Positions 1 through 11,387 of a DNA stretch of 64,000 nucleotides are shown here, piece after piece; positions within the stretch are counted from its first letter, which is position 1; each line of letters begins with the position of its first letter. A model generated the notes under the pieces. The model saw only the letters and a program-made list of their open reading frames with translations, searched no databases and was not told the origin of the DNA. The DNA lies in NCBI GenBank assembly GCA_002917775.1, contig KZ627148.1:1144764-1208763 (forward strand), read 5' to 3'. The stretch is from Glaciozyma antarctica PI12. Its lineage: Eukaryota > Basidiomycota > Microbotryomycetes > Kriegeriales > Camptobasidiaceae. The translations under genes were made by a program, and so were the position numbers.

Positions 1-2008
1 AGCAGTCCGATCTGTGGATGATCATCTCAGGACACGCCTACGACCTCAGTCCGTCCTCGCTCCAAAGCGTCCCGCTGACCTCTCTCCCCCAGCCGATTTC
101 GCTCTCTCGCACCCCGGAGGCCTCAAGAACAAGTACAAGGACAAGAAGGAGAAATATGTACGTCCATGTTGCTGCCTGCCCGCGCCGGTCCCCCACTAAT
201 GCCCGAATGCAGGAACCGATCCATCCGCCTGGGACGATCGAGGAGGCGCTACCGAGGGAGAAGCATTTGGGGAAGGTGGATATGAATACGGTGGAGCAGG
301 TCATTCAGGTGGAAGCGGCGCCGAAGGTTAAGGGACAGCTACCGACGCTGGCGGGGTGCTTGAACTTGGACGACGTTGAGGTAAGCACGGCGTGGGGGAG
401 GAGAGGGATGGAGCTGATGTGAGCAATAGCGCGCTGCGGAGGTTATGCTCAAGCCCAAGGCGTGGGGTGAGTGCTTGCCTGAGGCAACTACGCTCGACCG
501 AGGATTGCGGGGCTGATCCCCTCTCGCAGCGTACTACGCTTCAGCAGCAGACGACGAGCGCAGTGCGTTCCCTTCCTACATCCTCAGAAGGAGCTCTAAC
601 GCAAACACGCAGCCAAGAACTGGAACCAGGACTCTTGGAGCCAGGTCCGCTTGCGCCCCCGCATCCTGCGAGATGTCACCTCCGCCGACCTCTCGACCAC
701 GATGCTCGGACACAAGACTGCGCTACCCATCTTTATTGCTCCTGCTGCTATGGGACGCTTGGCTCACCCCGAGGGGGAGAAGCTGCTTGTTCGGGTTGCG
801 GCGTCTGCGGGGATTCCATACATTGTGAGTCTTGCGATTGGACGTCGTTTCGCGCACGAAACTGACTCCTCCTGCATCGAAGGTATCGTCCAACGCGTCG
901 GTCAGCTTCGACGATCTTGCAAAGGAGAGCCCGCTCAACCCCACCCTCTTCTTCCAAGTGCGCTCCCTCCCAGCTCGCCTCGACCGCACACTGATCAGCT
1001 ACCGCAGCTCTACGTCAACAAGGATCGGTCAAAGACTGAGGAACAGCTTCGTCGAGTCGTCAAGGCTGGCTATAAGGGCATCTGCTTGACTGTTGACGCT
1101 CCCGTTGCTGGGAAGCGAGAGCGCGATGAACGTTCTAAGCTCGATGCTGACTCTGTACGCCACCGTTTTTCGTTCCTCCCATCTATTTTGAACGAAGAAC
1201 TGACTCCACCGCAAACACAGGCTGCCGACCCCTCCATGCGCGACGCCGTCGTTCCAGCACAAGGTATCGCCCAATCCCTCGGCTCGTGAGTCCCTCACCT
1301 CGTTCTCCGACCCCTCGCTTATCCACCTCAACCCCACCTGACCCTCTCTCGCTTCCGTCATGTTCAGCTACGTTGACCCACAGCTCTCCTGGACCGATCT
1401 CGCCTGGATCCGCAAGACGACCGGCGGACTCCCGATCATCGTCAAGGGGATTCAGACGGCTGAGGACGCAGCGCTTTGCGCACATTACGGCGTCGACGGA
1501 ATATACCTCTCGAATCATGGAGGACGACAACTCGAGGGCGCACCGTCGGCTCTGGAGACGCTCCTGGAAATTCGGCGGTACGAACCGCAGGTGTTCAAGA
1601 AGTGCGAGGTCTACGTCGACGGTGGAATTCGAAGGGGGACGGATGTGCTCAAGGCTTTAGCGTTGGGAGCTACTGCGGTTGGAGTGGGGAGGCCTTGTGA
1701 GTTCCTTTCTTCTTTCGTGCGAAGGAGCTGCGGCTGAAGAAGCTCTCTCGCAGTCATGTACTCGCTCGTCCTTGGAGAGGAGGGTGTCGCGACCGTTGCG
1801 AGGATTCTTCAAGAGGAGCTTGCACAGAATCTGAGGCTGCTGGGCGCGACCAAGCTATCCGAACTGAGCCCTGCGATGGTGAGGTCTCCTTCGCAAGTTC
1901 TTTTTTGCGGAATGCTGATCGTTTTTCCAGGTCAACACTCGACGACTGGACAACGTTATGTATGAGGGGTACAAGAGCCCAGGGACTGGTGCCTGGGCGA
2001 AGCTTTGA
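1..2008 (+). CDS. CYB2: L-lactate dehydrogenase (cytochrome b2), 5' end outside the window
   Basis: Oxidises L-lactate to pyruvate with FMN and passes electrons through a fused cytochrome b5 domain to cytochrome c in the mitochondrial intermembrane space. The window opens inside the b5 domain: [11 protein letters not shown], an intron, then ALSHPGG, which holds the heme-ligand HPGG motif. The hinge [20 protein letters not shown] matches yeast CYB2, followed by [12 protein letters not shown] and the FMN-binding TIM barrel. Barrel motifs seen are [43 protein letters not shown], the active-site segment [11 protein letters not shown] (catalytic His) and [15 protein letters not shown]. It ends [18 protein letters not shown]. 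At least eight short introns split it. Family assignment is secure. The N-terminus and targeting peptide lie before base 1. Confidence 0.93.
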
Positions 2009-2061
2009 GGACCTGCGCAGGATGCACAAACTAGAATGGCCTACATTAAAAAAACAATTCG

Positions 2062-2078
2062 AATAAATGACAAATAAA
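2062..2078 (+). terminator. Candidate polyadenylation signals of CYB2
   Basis: Two AATAAA hexamers lie 54 and 65 nt after the CYB2 stop codon, in an A-rich stretch that is unusual for this G+C-rich sequence and sits just before the SEC16 start. This is a motif reading only. Confidence 0.45.
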
Positions 2079-2133
2079 TCGAGTAGTGACGAGCTGCTCT
2101 CTCCGCCGGTTTCGACCTCAAGCTGCTGCCAGG

Positions 2134-5100
2134 ATGGCTCAACGGAAGATGCAGCACCAAAGGGCGCTCGCTTCAGTGGGCAACGCAGCCTCTCTCTTCG
2201 GTGGAGGATCAGCAGACGACGGCGACTTCTTCAACGCCCTCGGCAGCTCCACCAACCCTCAACCCGGACCACCGCCACCTCTCCAACCCTCCCTCTCCAG
2301 CTCCCAAGGAATCAGCACCGTCGTGGAGGAGGAGGAGCCCTTGTCGCCCGAGGCGGAGCTCAGGGGCAGCGAGTTCGCGCCGCAAGTCTTCGGCGCGGGG
2401 ACGTCCACGCAGGACGACTGGTTCAGCGGAGGAGAGCACCAGCAGCAGCCTCAACAACAGTACGATGCAGCTCCTCAAGATGAGCAGGCATTCGACCCGG
2501 CGTACGGTGCGGCTTCGGCCTACGACTACTCGCAGCAACCCTCCTACGCCACGTCGACTTCGCACCACGACTACTCCCAGCACGACTACTCCTCCCAATC
2601 GACCTCGCACGACCAGAGCACCTCCGAATCCTCCGATCAGAACGCTGGCTACGCCGAGCCGCAGGTCTATCCGGGGTACATCTACGACTACGCGTCCAAC
2701 TCCTACCTCCCCGACCCGAACGCGCAGGCCGAAGGATGGACGCCGGACCAGCAGTCGGTCGGGTATCAGGCGAATGGAACGGACGAGGACGAGCAGGGGC
2801 AGTGGAACGGCTACGTGGGAGACGGAGGGTATCAGCCAGAGGGAGCGGAGTACGGCGAGCAGCAGTGGGATCAGCAGGGACACGCGACGGGCGGACAGCA
2901 GAGTTGGGAGCAACAGGAGGTACCTCAGGAGCAGCAGCAGGAGGACTACCCCTCCTACGCGCCGTATCCGGCTCTCCCTGCGTCCCCCGACCAAGGGTAC
3001 GATCAGCAGCACGCCTACCAGTCGTTCGCCCCACCATCGGAACCGGCCTACGATCCCTACGCTCAGCAACAATCCGAGCAGAGCCATCAGAAGCACGACG
3101 CGATCGATCCCTACGCCTCTTCCTACCATCCTCAGGTCTCGCCTCTGTCGCCTCCCCACGCCGCTGCCGTCTCCCCACCCCCTCCAGCGTCCTACCAACC
3201 TCCCCAGACGTTATCCCCGCCTCCTCGCACTCTCTCCGGCGGCACTACTCCCGCCACCGTCCCTCCACCGCCTCGGTCCACCAAATCCGTCGCGCCTCCG
3301 CCTCGCTCGACCTCAAGTCCGAGCGTGCAGCCACCGCATTCGACCTCCCCTCCAGCGCCTCCGCCAGCGCCCTTCACTCCTCCCACTGAGGTTGACACCT
3401 TCCAACCCTACCATTCCACGTCTTCCCCGCCTCAACAGTCTTTCCGCGCGGCGCCAGCGCCCATCTCGCGACCGAATGGGCAGGACTCGCCTTACGACTC
3501 TCCTCCGATTCCTCCACCACACTCGGGTGCGTCAAGCCTCTCCCAGCACTTACGGAAACATTTCGCTGACGTTTTGATACCTCCAGCTGCATCCTGGGAG
3601 CAGTCTACCCACTCGTCGGCCGCATTCGACGAGGCGCCTCGATCTCCACCCTTCACGGAGGATTTCCCTTCCACTTCTCTCGCCGACTCGCACGCCTTGG
3701 GCGTAGACCTCTCCTCCCGCGCCATCGACCCCGACGTTGACGACCTCGTTGAGGGCGTTCACGGCTCGACGATCGAAGACCGTCCCGCAACGAGGCGTGA
3801 GGAAAGCTGGAGCGCCAACGTTCCTGAGCTGAGCGTCGAAGCGCCGAGTCCCGAGATGGAAGCGCGGTACGACGACCAGCCTGAGGAGCCCGAGGAGCCC
3901 GAGGCGGGGATCGAGGATGAGATGGGAGGAGCGGCGCTGGAGGACCTCTTCCCCGAGCGGTCTGCGGCGTCGAAGCAGGACGAGCAGTATGGGTTCGACG
4001 ATTCGCAGGTCTTTGGCGAGGAGGGTGGGAACGACGGGAGTCAGGGCGGTTCGAATTATGGGGAGTGGAGTGGGAAGAGCGAGGCGATGCAGGGGTACGA
4101 CTACGTGGCGGGAGCAGGTGGAGCGAGTGGGGAGGCATACGATTCGTACGCGCAGGAAGCCGAGGAGTCGAAGGCGTTCACTCCGACCGTCAACGCGTCC
4201 TCCGTCGCAGACTCTCCCTACGCCTACGCCCCCTCAACGAACGACTCTCCCTACGCCCCCTCCGATTCTTACGCCCCGTCCAGCTCGTACGCTCCTTCGA
4301 CGAACGAAACACCCTACTCCCAGCCCACCCCTCCTCCCCGCGACACCGTCACCACTCTTTACACGTACGGATCGCAACAGTACGGCTCTCCCACCCAATA
4401 CGGCGCCTACGACTCTCCTCCCAAGCCGACTTCGTACCCCTCCCCTCCAAAGCCCTCTGGATTGCACATGCAGTCCCGACAGGCCGACTCTTCGCAAGAT
4501 CCCTACGCCGCCTACCCCGCCCCGACCACTCCCTTCCACGCCGATATGAACGACTCGTACGCCAACTACCCCACGCCGACGAACCAGTCCCTCGCCACGC
4601 ACGATCCCTACTCCGCCACTGCAGACGGGAACATGACCGCTCCTGCGGCGTACGGCAACTACCCCGAATCGACGCACTCCCCTTACCGTCCTTCTCCGAC
4701 GAACGCGCGTCGCTACAGCTTCGACGAACCCGCCGCAGCGCCTTACGACCCTTACGCACGGCCGGAGCCTACACGGCAGATGTCGAGCGCGTCGGTCGAG
4801 ATGGGAGAAGCGGCGGACCTCGGTCTCGAGCGCTGCATGGCGCCGGTCATCTCGTTCGGCTTTGGAGGGAGGATGCTTGTCGTCTTCCCTGGTAGCTCGA
4901 CGCCTGCGTACGGCATGGACGCGTACGGCGCTGCGCCGACTGCACCTTCCTCCCCTTCGACCGTGCACATTCGCAAAGTCGTCGCTCTCTTTCCTTGTAC
5001 GGCGGCGGAGGCGAGCTTCCCTGGACCGATCTTCATGGACGGTGGAAGGGCGAACGCGGGGAAGAAGAGTAAGGAGGCGGTGAGCTGGTTGGAAGGGAGG

Positions 5101-8100
5101 ATTGGAGAGCTGGAGCAGGAGGCGGCGTACGTTCGAGATGCGGGACCGGCGGGCTTTGCAATGTCGGGGGCGGAGGAGGGGGGAGTGCGGAGGAGGAAGC
5201 TCGAGACGAGAGTTATCCTCGTCAAGCTCGTCAAGACGCTCGTTGAGAACGAGGGCAAGCTGAGTGGGACGTGAGTAGCTGTTCTTCGCCTCTTTCTTTC
5301 ACTGCGACTGACAGGCTCTCGGCACCACCAGACCCAATATCGACGAAACGGTTCGCTCGATCCTCGTCCCCCACTCCGTCGCCGCTGCAGATAGCTCCGA
5401 CGCCGACCTACCTCTCGCCTCCGAACTTGCCTTCGCTCATCCCATCACCCCCATGGCGACCGGCAGTTCCGACGCTCCTCTCGCAACCTACACGGTCACC
5501 CCTTCGAACCTCGACCGCATCTCCGCCTTCCTCCTTCGCGGCGAGCGACGCAAGGCCGTCAAGTACGCGCTCGACCACCAGATGTGGGCGCACGCGTTCG
5601 TCATCTCGAGCTGCGTCGATACCGACTGCTGGAAGGACGTCGTTACCGAGTTCTTGAGGTCGGAGTTGAGTCCTTCGCTTGATGGCGGAGCCGCGACCTC
5701 GAATGGACGCGAGGGGCTGCGGGTGGCGTACAGCATGTTTGCGGGCTTGGGGGGAGAGTCGAGTAAGCCGCTGCCTTTTTTGGACATCGTCCTCGCACTG
5801 ATCTTGTTCGCAAACAGTTCAGCAATTCCTACCGCCGCGCCCTCTCGCTCAACCGCAAAGCCACCGCACCGCTCAGCTCCTCTCCGCCGGCCCCATCGCT
5901 CGCGCAGCCACTCCCATCTCCCCCAGCTTCCCCGACGCACTTCTCGTTGGCGACCTCCCCGATTCGGTACTGGCGAACTGGCAGGAGACGGTCGCGATGA
6001 TCATCGCCAACCGAACGGCGGGAGATTCGGTGGCGTTGACGGCGCTGGGAGATACCCTCATGACGAACGGCTGGCTTGACGCGGCTCACGTCTGGTGAGC
6101 CTCGCTTTTGATGCTTCCTCGCTCGCAAACTAACGGCCGAGCCTTCGCAGCTACCTCCTCTCGCCTGGAACCTCTCCCATCGGCGGCGTCGGCACTCCCT
6201 CGACACGACTCGTTCTCGTCGGCGGCGAAGCACCCGCAGCAACGAGCACGGCATCGGTCACCCTCGAGAGCATCATGCTCACCGAGTTGGTCGAGTTCGC
6301 CTTCTCCCTCGCGCCTTCCGTCAAGGGTCAGGAGCAGTTCGCTGGCTTCCCCCACCTCCAGGCATTCCGCCTCCTCCATGCGACGCAGCTCGCCGATGCA
6401 GGCCACCTCTCGCAAGCTCAGAAGTCAGCACCTTCCTCCCGGCCTTCTCTTCGAGCGTCACTGACCGGATTCGGCGCAGGTACACCGATGCTATCGTCAA
6501 CACGCTCAAGCTCGCCACCAAGTCGACGCCGTTCTACAACCCCGGCCTCGTAGCGCAAGTCAAAGCCCTTTCTGACCGACTCATCGCCGCACCCGGCCAC
6601 GACAAGGGCGGATCCTGGCTCGCCCTCAAGGTCCCTCGGCCGACGATCGACTCGCTTTGGTCGACCTTGGAGGGACGGTTCAGCAAGTTTGTCGCAGGCG
6701 AAGGCGAGCCAGCTACGTCGAAGGTCGCGAAAGCCGCCGAAGTCGCCAGGCTCGCAAACGGAGGAGCTATCGGTCCTTTCTCGCACTACAGCTCCATCTC
6801 CCCCGCCAACACCTCCGGCACTCTCTCTCAACATCATTCCCAGACCGACCTTTACGCTCAGAACGCGTACGCCGCACCCCCTTCTCGCCCGACGTCTGCC
6901 GCTGCGCAACCCGTCGCTGGACCTCCGCCCGTCAAGCGCGCACCGTTCAAGACGCACCATTCGAGGTCCTCGTCCCTCGGGTTCGCAGGCTACAATTACG
7001 ACGCCGCAGCTCCTCCGCCCTGGCAGTCGTACCAGCCGCCCGAGGTCGGCCAGGATGCGGAAGCCACGACGCCCAAGGCGACTTCGCAGGAGTTTGGCGC
7101 CGACCCCGACCGAGGGTACGGCTACGAGAGCACGGCGTATGGCGAGGAGGGAGGTGCGGAGGAGGGAGGGAGTGGGAACGATCGAGGATGGGGATGGGGG
7201 TCTCGCAGCGATAACCTCGCTGCGTCCTCCTCGTCATTGCGAGCTCCGACTTTCACGCCTGTCAACGAGACGTTCGCAGAGGACGAGTCGGGCTTCATCT
7301 CCCCCATGGCGGCGTACACCCCTTCGGCTTCGCCTGGGATCCCCTCGTCGTCGTACTCGAACCAGCAGCAGATGTCGCACAAGCGGACGACGACGCGCGA
7401 CGAGCTCGACGACCTTGGGATCGGGAACAGCAAGTCTCGCAAGCCCGCGTTCGACGCTATCGACGAGCAGGCTGGGGAAGGAGAGGATGGAACTGGCGCA
7501 TCGGAGAAGCACGAGGATGCGAAGAAGATCGAGGACAAGCCTGGTTCGTCCTTCCATCTTTTCTCCGCTGCATGCATCTAACGAGGTTATTCGGCAGCTA
7601 TCAAGCCGTCTCGATCTTGGCTCGGCGGGTGGTTCAAGCGCGAGGCCTCCCCTGCCGCTGGTGCTGGTCCCGTCAGGGCGAACCTCGGCGAGCAGACTTC
7701 GTTCGTCTACGATGCTGAGCTCAAGCGCTGGGTCAACAAGAAAGTGCGTTCAGCTCCTTACCTTCTCCTATCCCGCCATACTGACTTAATCTTTCTCCAG
7801 TCCGGCGGCGACGCCAGCTCTGCACCTCTCGCCAATGCACCCCCTCCTCGAGCCGCCACCGCCTCTCCGACACGCGCCGCTCGCGCCCACATGCCCCCGC
7901 CTCGCTACATGTCCGAAACTCCTCCTCCCCTCCCCTCCGGCCCTCCACGTTCCATGAGCGGCCTCCCTCCTCCTCCCCTCAACCGCGCCAAGACGTCGGC
8001 GGACCTCAACGAGATGAACCGCTCGAGCGCAGGGCAGTTCCGTTCGGCGTCGACGGGACCGTCACCTATGCCTCCGAGGCCGAGTTCGGCGGCTGGTTCG

Positions 8101-8237
8101 TCGGGACCGCCTTCGGGGGCGGGAACGCCTGTGGGAGGTCGCAGGAAGCCGATTTCGAAGCGCTATGTCGCCATCTCGTACGTTCCTTTCCGTTGCGCTT
8201 CGTCGTTCGTTCGTTCGCTGACCGCCGTCGCAGTTGA
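2134..8237 (+). CDS. SEC16: COPII coat assembly protein Sec16
   Basis: Scaffold of ER exit sites that binds Sec23/Sec24/Sec31 and organises COPII vesicle formation. The start is the ATG giving MAQRKMQHQRALASVGNAAS; the frame upstream has no other ATG. Residues 1 to about 900 are low complexity: Q/Y-rich, then proline-rich, then repeats of the form SPYAPS near residues 695-730. The central conserved domain follows (LVVFPGSS, VHIRKVVALFP, then the helical ACE1 region with ISAFLLRGERRKAVKYAL, MWAHAFVISSC, ALGDTLMTNGWLDAAHVCYLL and LQAFRLLHATQLADAGHLSQAQKY). The C-terminus is disordered and ends with SKRYVAIS, as the family often ends in a K-R-Y-V segment. At least six introns; the first long exon runs to about 5271. 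The product is about 1,900 residues, normal for fungal Sec16. Confidence 0.93.
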
Positions 8238-8644
8238 GCCAAGGTCGTGATTTCGGTTACTTGTGGATCAATACTCTTTGTTCGTTTGCGCGCGGTAGAC
8301 AATGTCATTTAGCGGTTTCTTGATCAGCATGGCAGACGAGGGAGGAGGGAGAGAGCAGAGAAACCGGAGTCTGCACCACAAGCTCTTCAGCTCCTTCCTC
8401 TCCCTCGGCCTCGCGCTCACCATCGAGATCTGCTTCGTGTACGGGATGGGGTTTGAGCTCAGCGAGGAGAAGATTGAGGTCAGCAAGAGAGTGGATAAGG
8501 GGAACTTCGCAGAGGCTTGAGAAGAGCTGGAGATCCGCGTGCGAAGGAAGCTACGTGTTGGGATCTCTGAGCGACCTCCGGATGGTAGAAAGTGAGTAAT
8601 AGAACAACTGAATGCACAAAAAGCGTCGCGTAAGGCGCTGGTCC
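8238..8644. other. Convergent 3' region between SEC16 and CDT1
   Basis: Both neighbours end here, so this should hold two 3' UTRs. A 72-codon plus-strand ORF (8302-8520) has a hydrophobic middle but no family I recognise. I regard it as chance. Confidence 0.5.
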
Positions 8645-11050
8645 CTACAAACTCCTGACAACTGCTGACAACTGCGAAGCTCGCTCCCGCTCCACCCGGA
8701 CTGTCTCCTTGACCTCCTTGAGCCCAATCACCCCCTTCATGCAGAGCCACTCCTGCCGGTCGACGAGCTTGACGTAGGTAAAGTCGGGGCAGAGGGTGCA
8801 GAGGAGGTTGAGCGAGGCTTGGGCTTCGTCTGCGCGAGAGATGAGCGAAAATTCGTAGGAGGGGGAGGGGAGGACGTACCGACTGAGAGACTGATCTTGG
8901 AGCTCTTCGCAATGGCGGTCGCGACGTCGAGCAGTAGGATTGACCTCCGTTGTCCGACATCAAAGAGCCTGCGATCGTTCGTCGTCAGCGAGCTTTCTCG
9001 CGAGCGCGACGAGGAAGAGACGCACATCCAAACCCCATCCGCGACGTTGCCCAGTCGACTGAGCATGCTGTTCCGCTTGAACCGCTCCATCTGCTCGATC
9101 CGCCACGTCGTCCCAATGTCCTTGTCCCGCTTGAGACTCTTCTTCCCCGCTGATCCTCCCTCTGCGAGCGCCGACATGCTTTTCTGGTACGTCGACATCC
9201 TCGCGTCCTCCTTCGCTTGAATCTATGCGCCAAAATAAAATCAACATCGTTCTCCTCGAGGAAGAATCGGGGGAACCTCACCCGCTCCAGCATCGCCTGC
9301 TTCCGATCCTTGACCACTCCGCCAACAGGCAAAGCCTTCTGTCCCTCGACCAGCATCGCGAGCGTTCCGTTCGGACCGGCGATGGCGATAGCGGGACCGA
9401 AGATGTCGGAGGGGACCTTCTTCTTGGGACTAGGGGAGGAGGTTCCTGCGACGGAGGGGAGGGAGGGGGAGAGGGAAGGGAGAGTCGCGCGAGGGATTTC
9501 GGGGAGGACGAAGGCGGGGGAGGAGATCATGTGGTTCGGTCGCTTGCGAGGTACAAGCTTGGAGGCCGAGACGATGTCGTTCTGCAAATGCGCGTCAATC
9601 GCAGGCTTCGTGAGAGCGGAGAACAGACTCACCTCGTCTTCCGCACACCTCCTCGCCCACTCCCTCAGCCGTCGTCCAAATTCCTCCCTCCGCAGATCGT
9701 TCCCCTGACTCCAAAGCGCCACGACGCTCATCCCCTTTCCCTCCCCTCTCCCCCAGGCTGCTAGGACTGGGCGGCGCGACCTTCTTCTCCGAGTTCCTCG
9801 AAGGCGAGCTAGGCGGTCCAACGAGCTCGTACTTGGGTAATTGCGGGTTCGTCTTGATCGTCACCGAGATGCCGATGCCGTACGTGCTGACGATGGCCTT
9901 CGCAGTTCCGCACCTCGTTTGCGAGACGATGAACCCCAATCCTCCTGCATCTTTCGCCGCTCCTTCGCTCCGGATCTCCAGCTCCTCCTCCTCCTCTCCT
10001 TCTCCAACTCCGCACCCTTCCCAAACCCAGACGAGCTTCGCAAACTCCGTCTCGTTGAACCTTCGTCCGCTGCTCTCGATCTTGCGCGAGAGGTCAGGGA
10101 GGTCGATGAGATTGGGAAGACGAATCGTCGCTTCTCCAGCGGCGTTGGTGTTGGAAGTGGAAGAGGCGACGCGGGAGCCTTCGTTAGCGAGGTGGAAGAG
10201 GAGTACGCTTTCGAGAGCTGTGTGGAGGGCGAGGAGGTCGGCGAGAGGAGGCGGTAGAGGTGTTGTCGCGGGGGTGGAAGGGGAGGAGGAGAGGGCGTTC
10301 GATCGGGGGAGGAAGGGGAGGCCGAGAGGTGGTGGAGAGGCGCGTTGGCCTGCGAGGATGGCGGGTGGTGCGCGACCTTCGTCGTAAGAGCGTGGAGGGA
10401 CGCGAGCCTTGGTTGGGGTTGAGAGCTTCGAGGTGGACGCGTCTCCTCGTGGTGCCTCGATGAACAAGTCGTCGTCACTCCCGCTCGTGTCCCGCTTGAC
10501 TCGCTTCCCTCCCTGCCGCCGCATATCGAGCTCCATCTCCCTCCGTCGCTGTTCCCGCCGTTCCCGCTCTACTTCGCCTACTTCCTCGTCCGGCTCGCCA
10601 AGAAAGTCTTCTCCTGGAGAGTACGAGACGCCTTGCATCTGCATGTCGAGGGTGCGGTAGATTTTGCCGGCAAACTTGATGGCGAGCTTGGGAGACGAGG
10701 TGCTGGGGGAGTGGGGGAGGCGAGGAGGAGTCGACGGAGCTCTGCGGAGGGTGTGGGAGGATTAGCGGTTGCTCCAAGGTCCCCTTAATGTCCTTCCCAA
10801 AAAAACACTTCAAGCAGAGTAACCCGCTCTTGACCGCCGAAGCTCCATCACACCCCACCCGCCAGGCACCCGTCACATCACAATCACCTCGTCAAGCTGT
10901 CCCTCCTCCTGCTGCCTCTGCAGCGCCTGAACACCTGCTAGAGACCACTCACGCTGGGGGTCTTCTCCTCGTAGGGCTTGCGGTCGGCTTGGGGATCAGA
11001 CGTGATCGTGAGCCGCTGGGAACGGCAGGCGACGCGTCCTCCGCCATCAT
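8645..11050 (-). CDS. CDT1: DNA replication licensing factor Cdt1
   Basis: Loads the MCM2-7 helicase at origins together with ORC and Cdc6. Read on the minus strand: MMAEDASPAVPSGSRSRL, a first exon ending at a GTGAGT donor, then LAIKFAGKIYRTLDMQMQG. The geminin-binding-like winged helix has LADLLALHTALESVLLFHL and SSGRRFNETEFAKLVWVWE. The middle carries RKRPNHMIS and QAMLERVR. The C-terminal MCM-binding winged helix has KDIGTTWRIEQMERFKRNS, RSILLLDVATAIAKSSKISL and DFTYVKLVDRQEWLCMKGV. Order and spacing fit Cdt1, with about 650 residues. It converges on SEC16 and lies downstream of the coiled-coil gene on the same strand. The family is diverged in fungi, but both winged helices are recognisable. 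Confidence 0.85.
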
Positions 11051-11387
11051 TTCTCGGGTGCGCCGTCGTCGTTCATCTGGTAGGAGGGAAGAAGTATCGC
11101 GGGCCATGGCGAAGGCGGAAAGGAACCAAGAAGATCAAGGGAGAGGGAAGAGGAAGAAAGAGGTTCGGTCGCGTCCAACCCGCAATTTGCGCGTCGCTCT
11201 TCCTCCTTTGTTCTCTGTCCTCTACCTCACACAGCACACGCAGAGGATCGACTGCACTTGCTGAACAGTGGTAAACACGCGGTTTACTCAAGCTACAAGC
11301 ACCTCCAACTCCATTCACGCCTACAACTCCTCCTCCTCCTCTTCCTCGGCCGGCCACGCGCGAATCGATCCTACTCGGCTCAACGAT
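11051..11387. promoter_or_regulatory. CDT1 5' region
   Basis: 337 bp between the CDT1 start and the 3' end of the upstream coiled-coil gene. It should contain the CDT1 promoter. I see no convincing TATA box or MCB-type (ACGCGT) element. Confidence 0.35.

Noticed and set aside
2201-3577. Long plus-strand and minus-strand ORFs (up to 458 codons) overlapping SEC16
   Set aside because: They are S/R/T/P-rich shadows of the G+C-rich SEC16 frame, with no family content.
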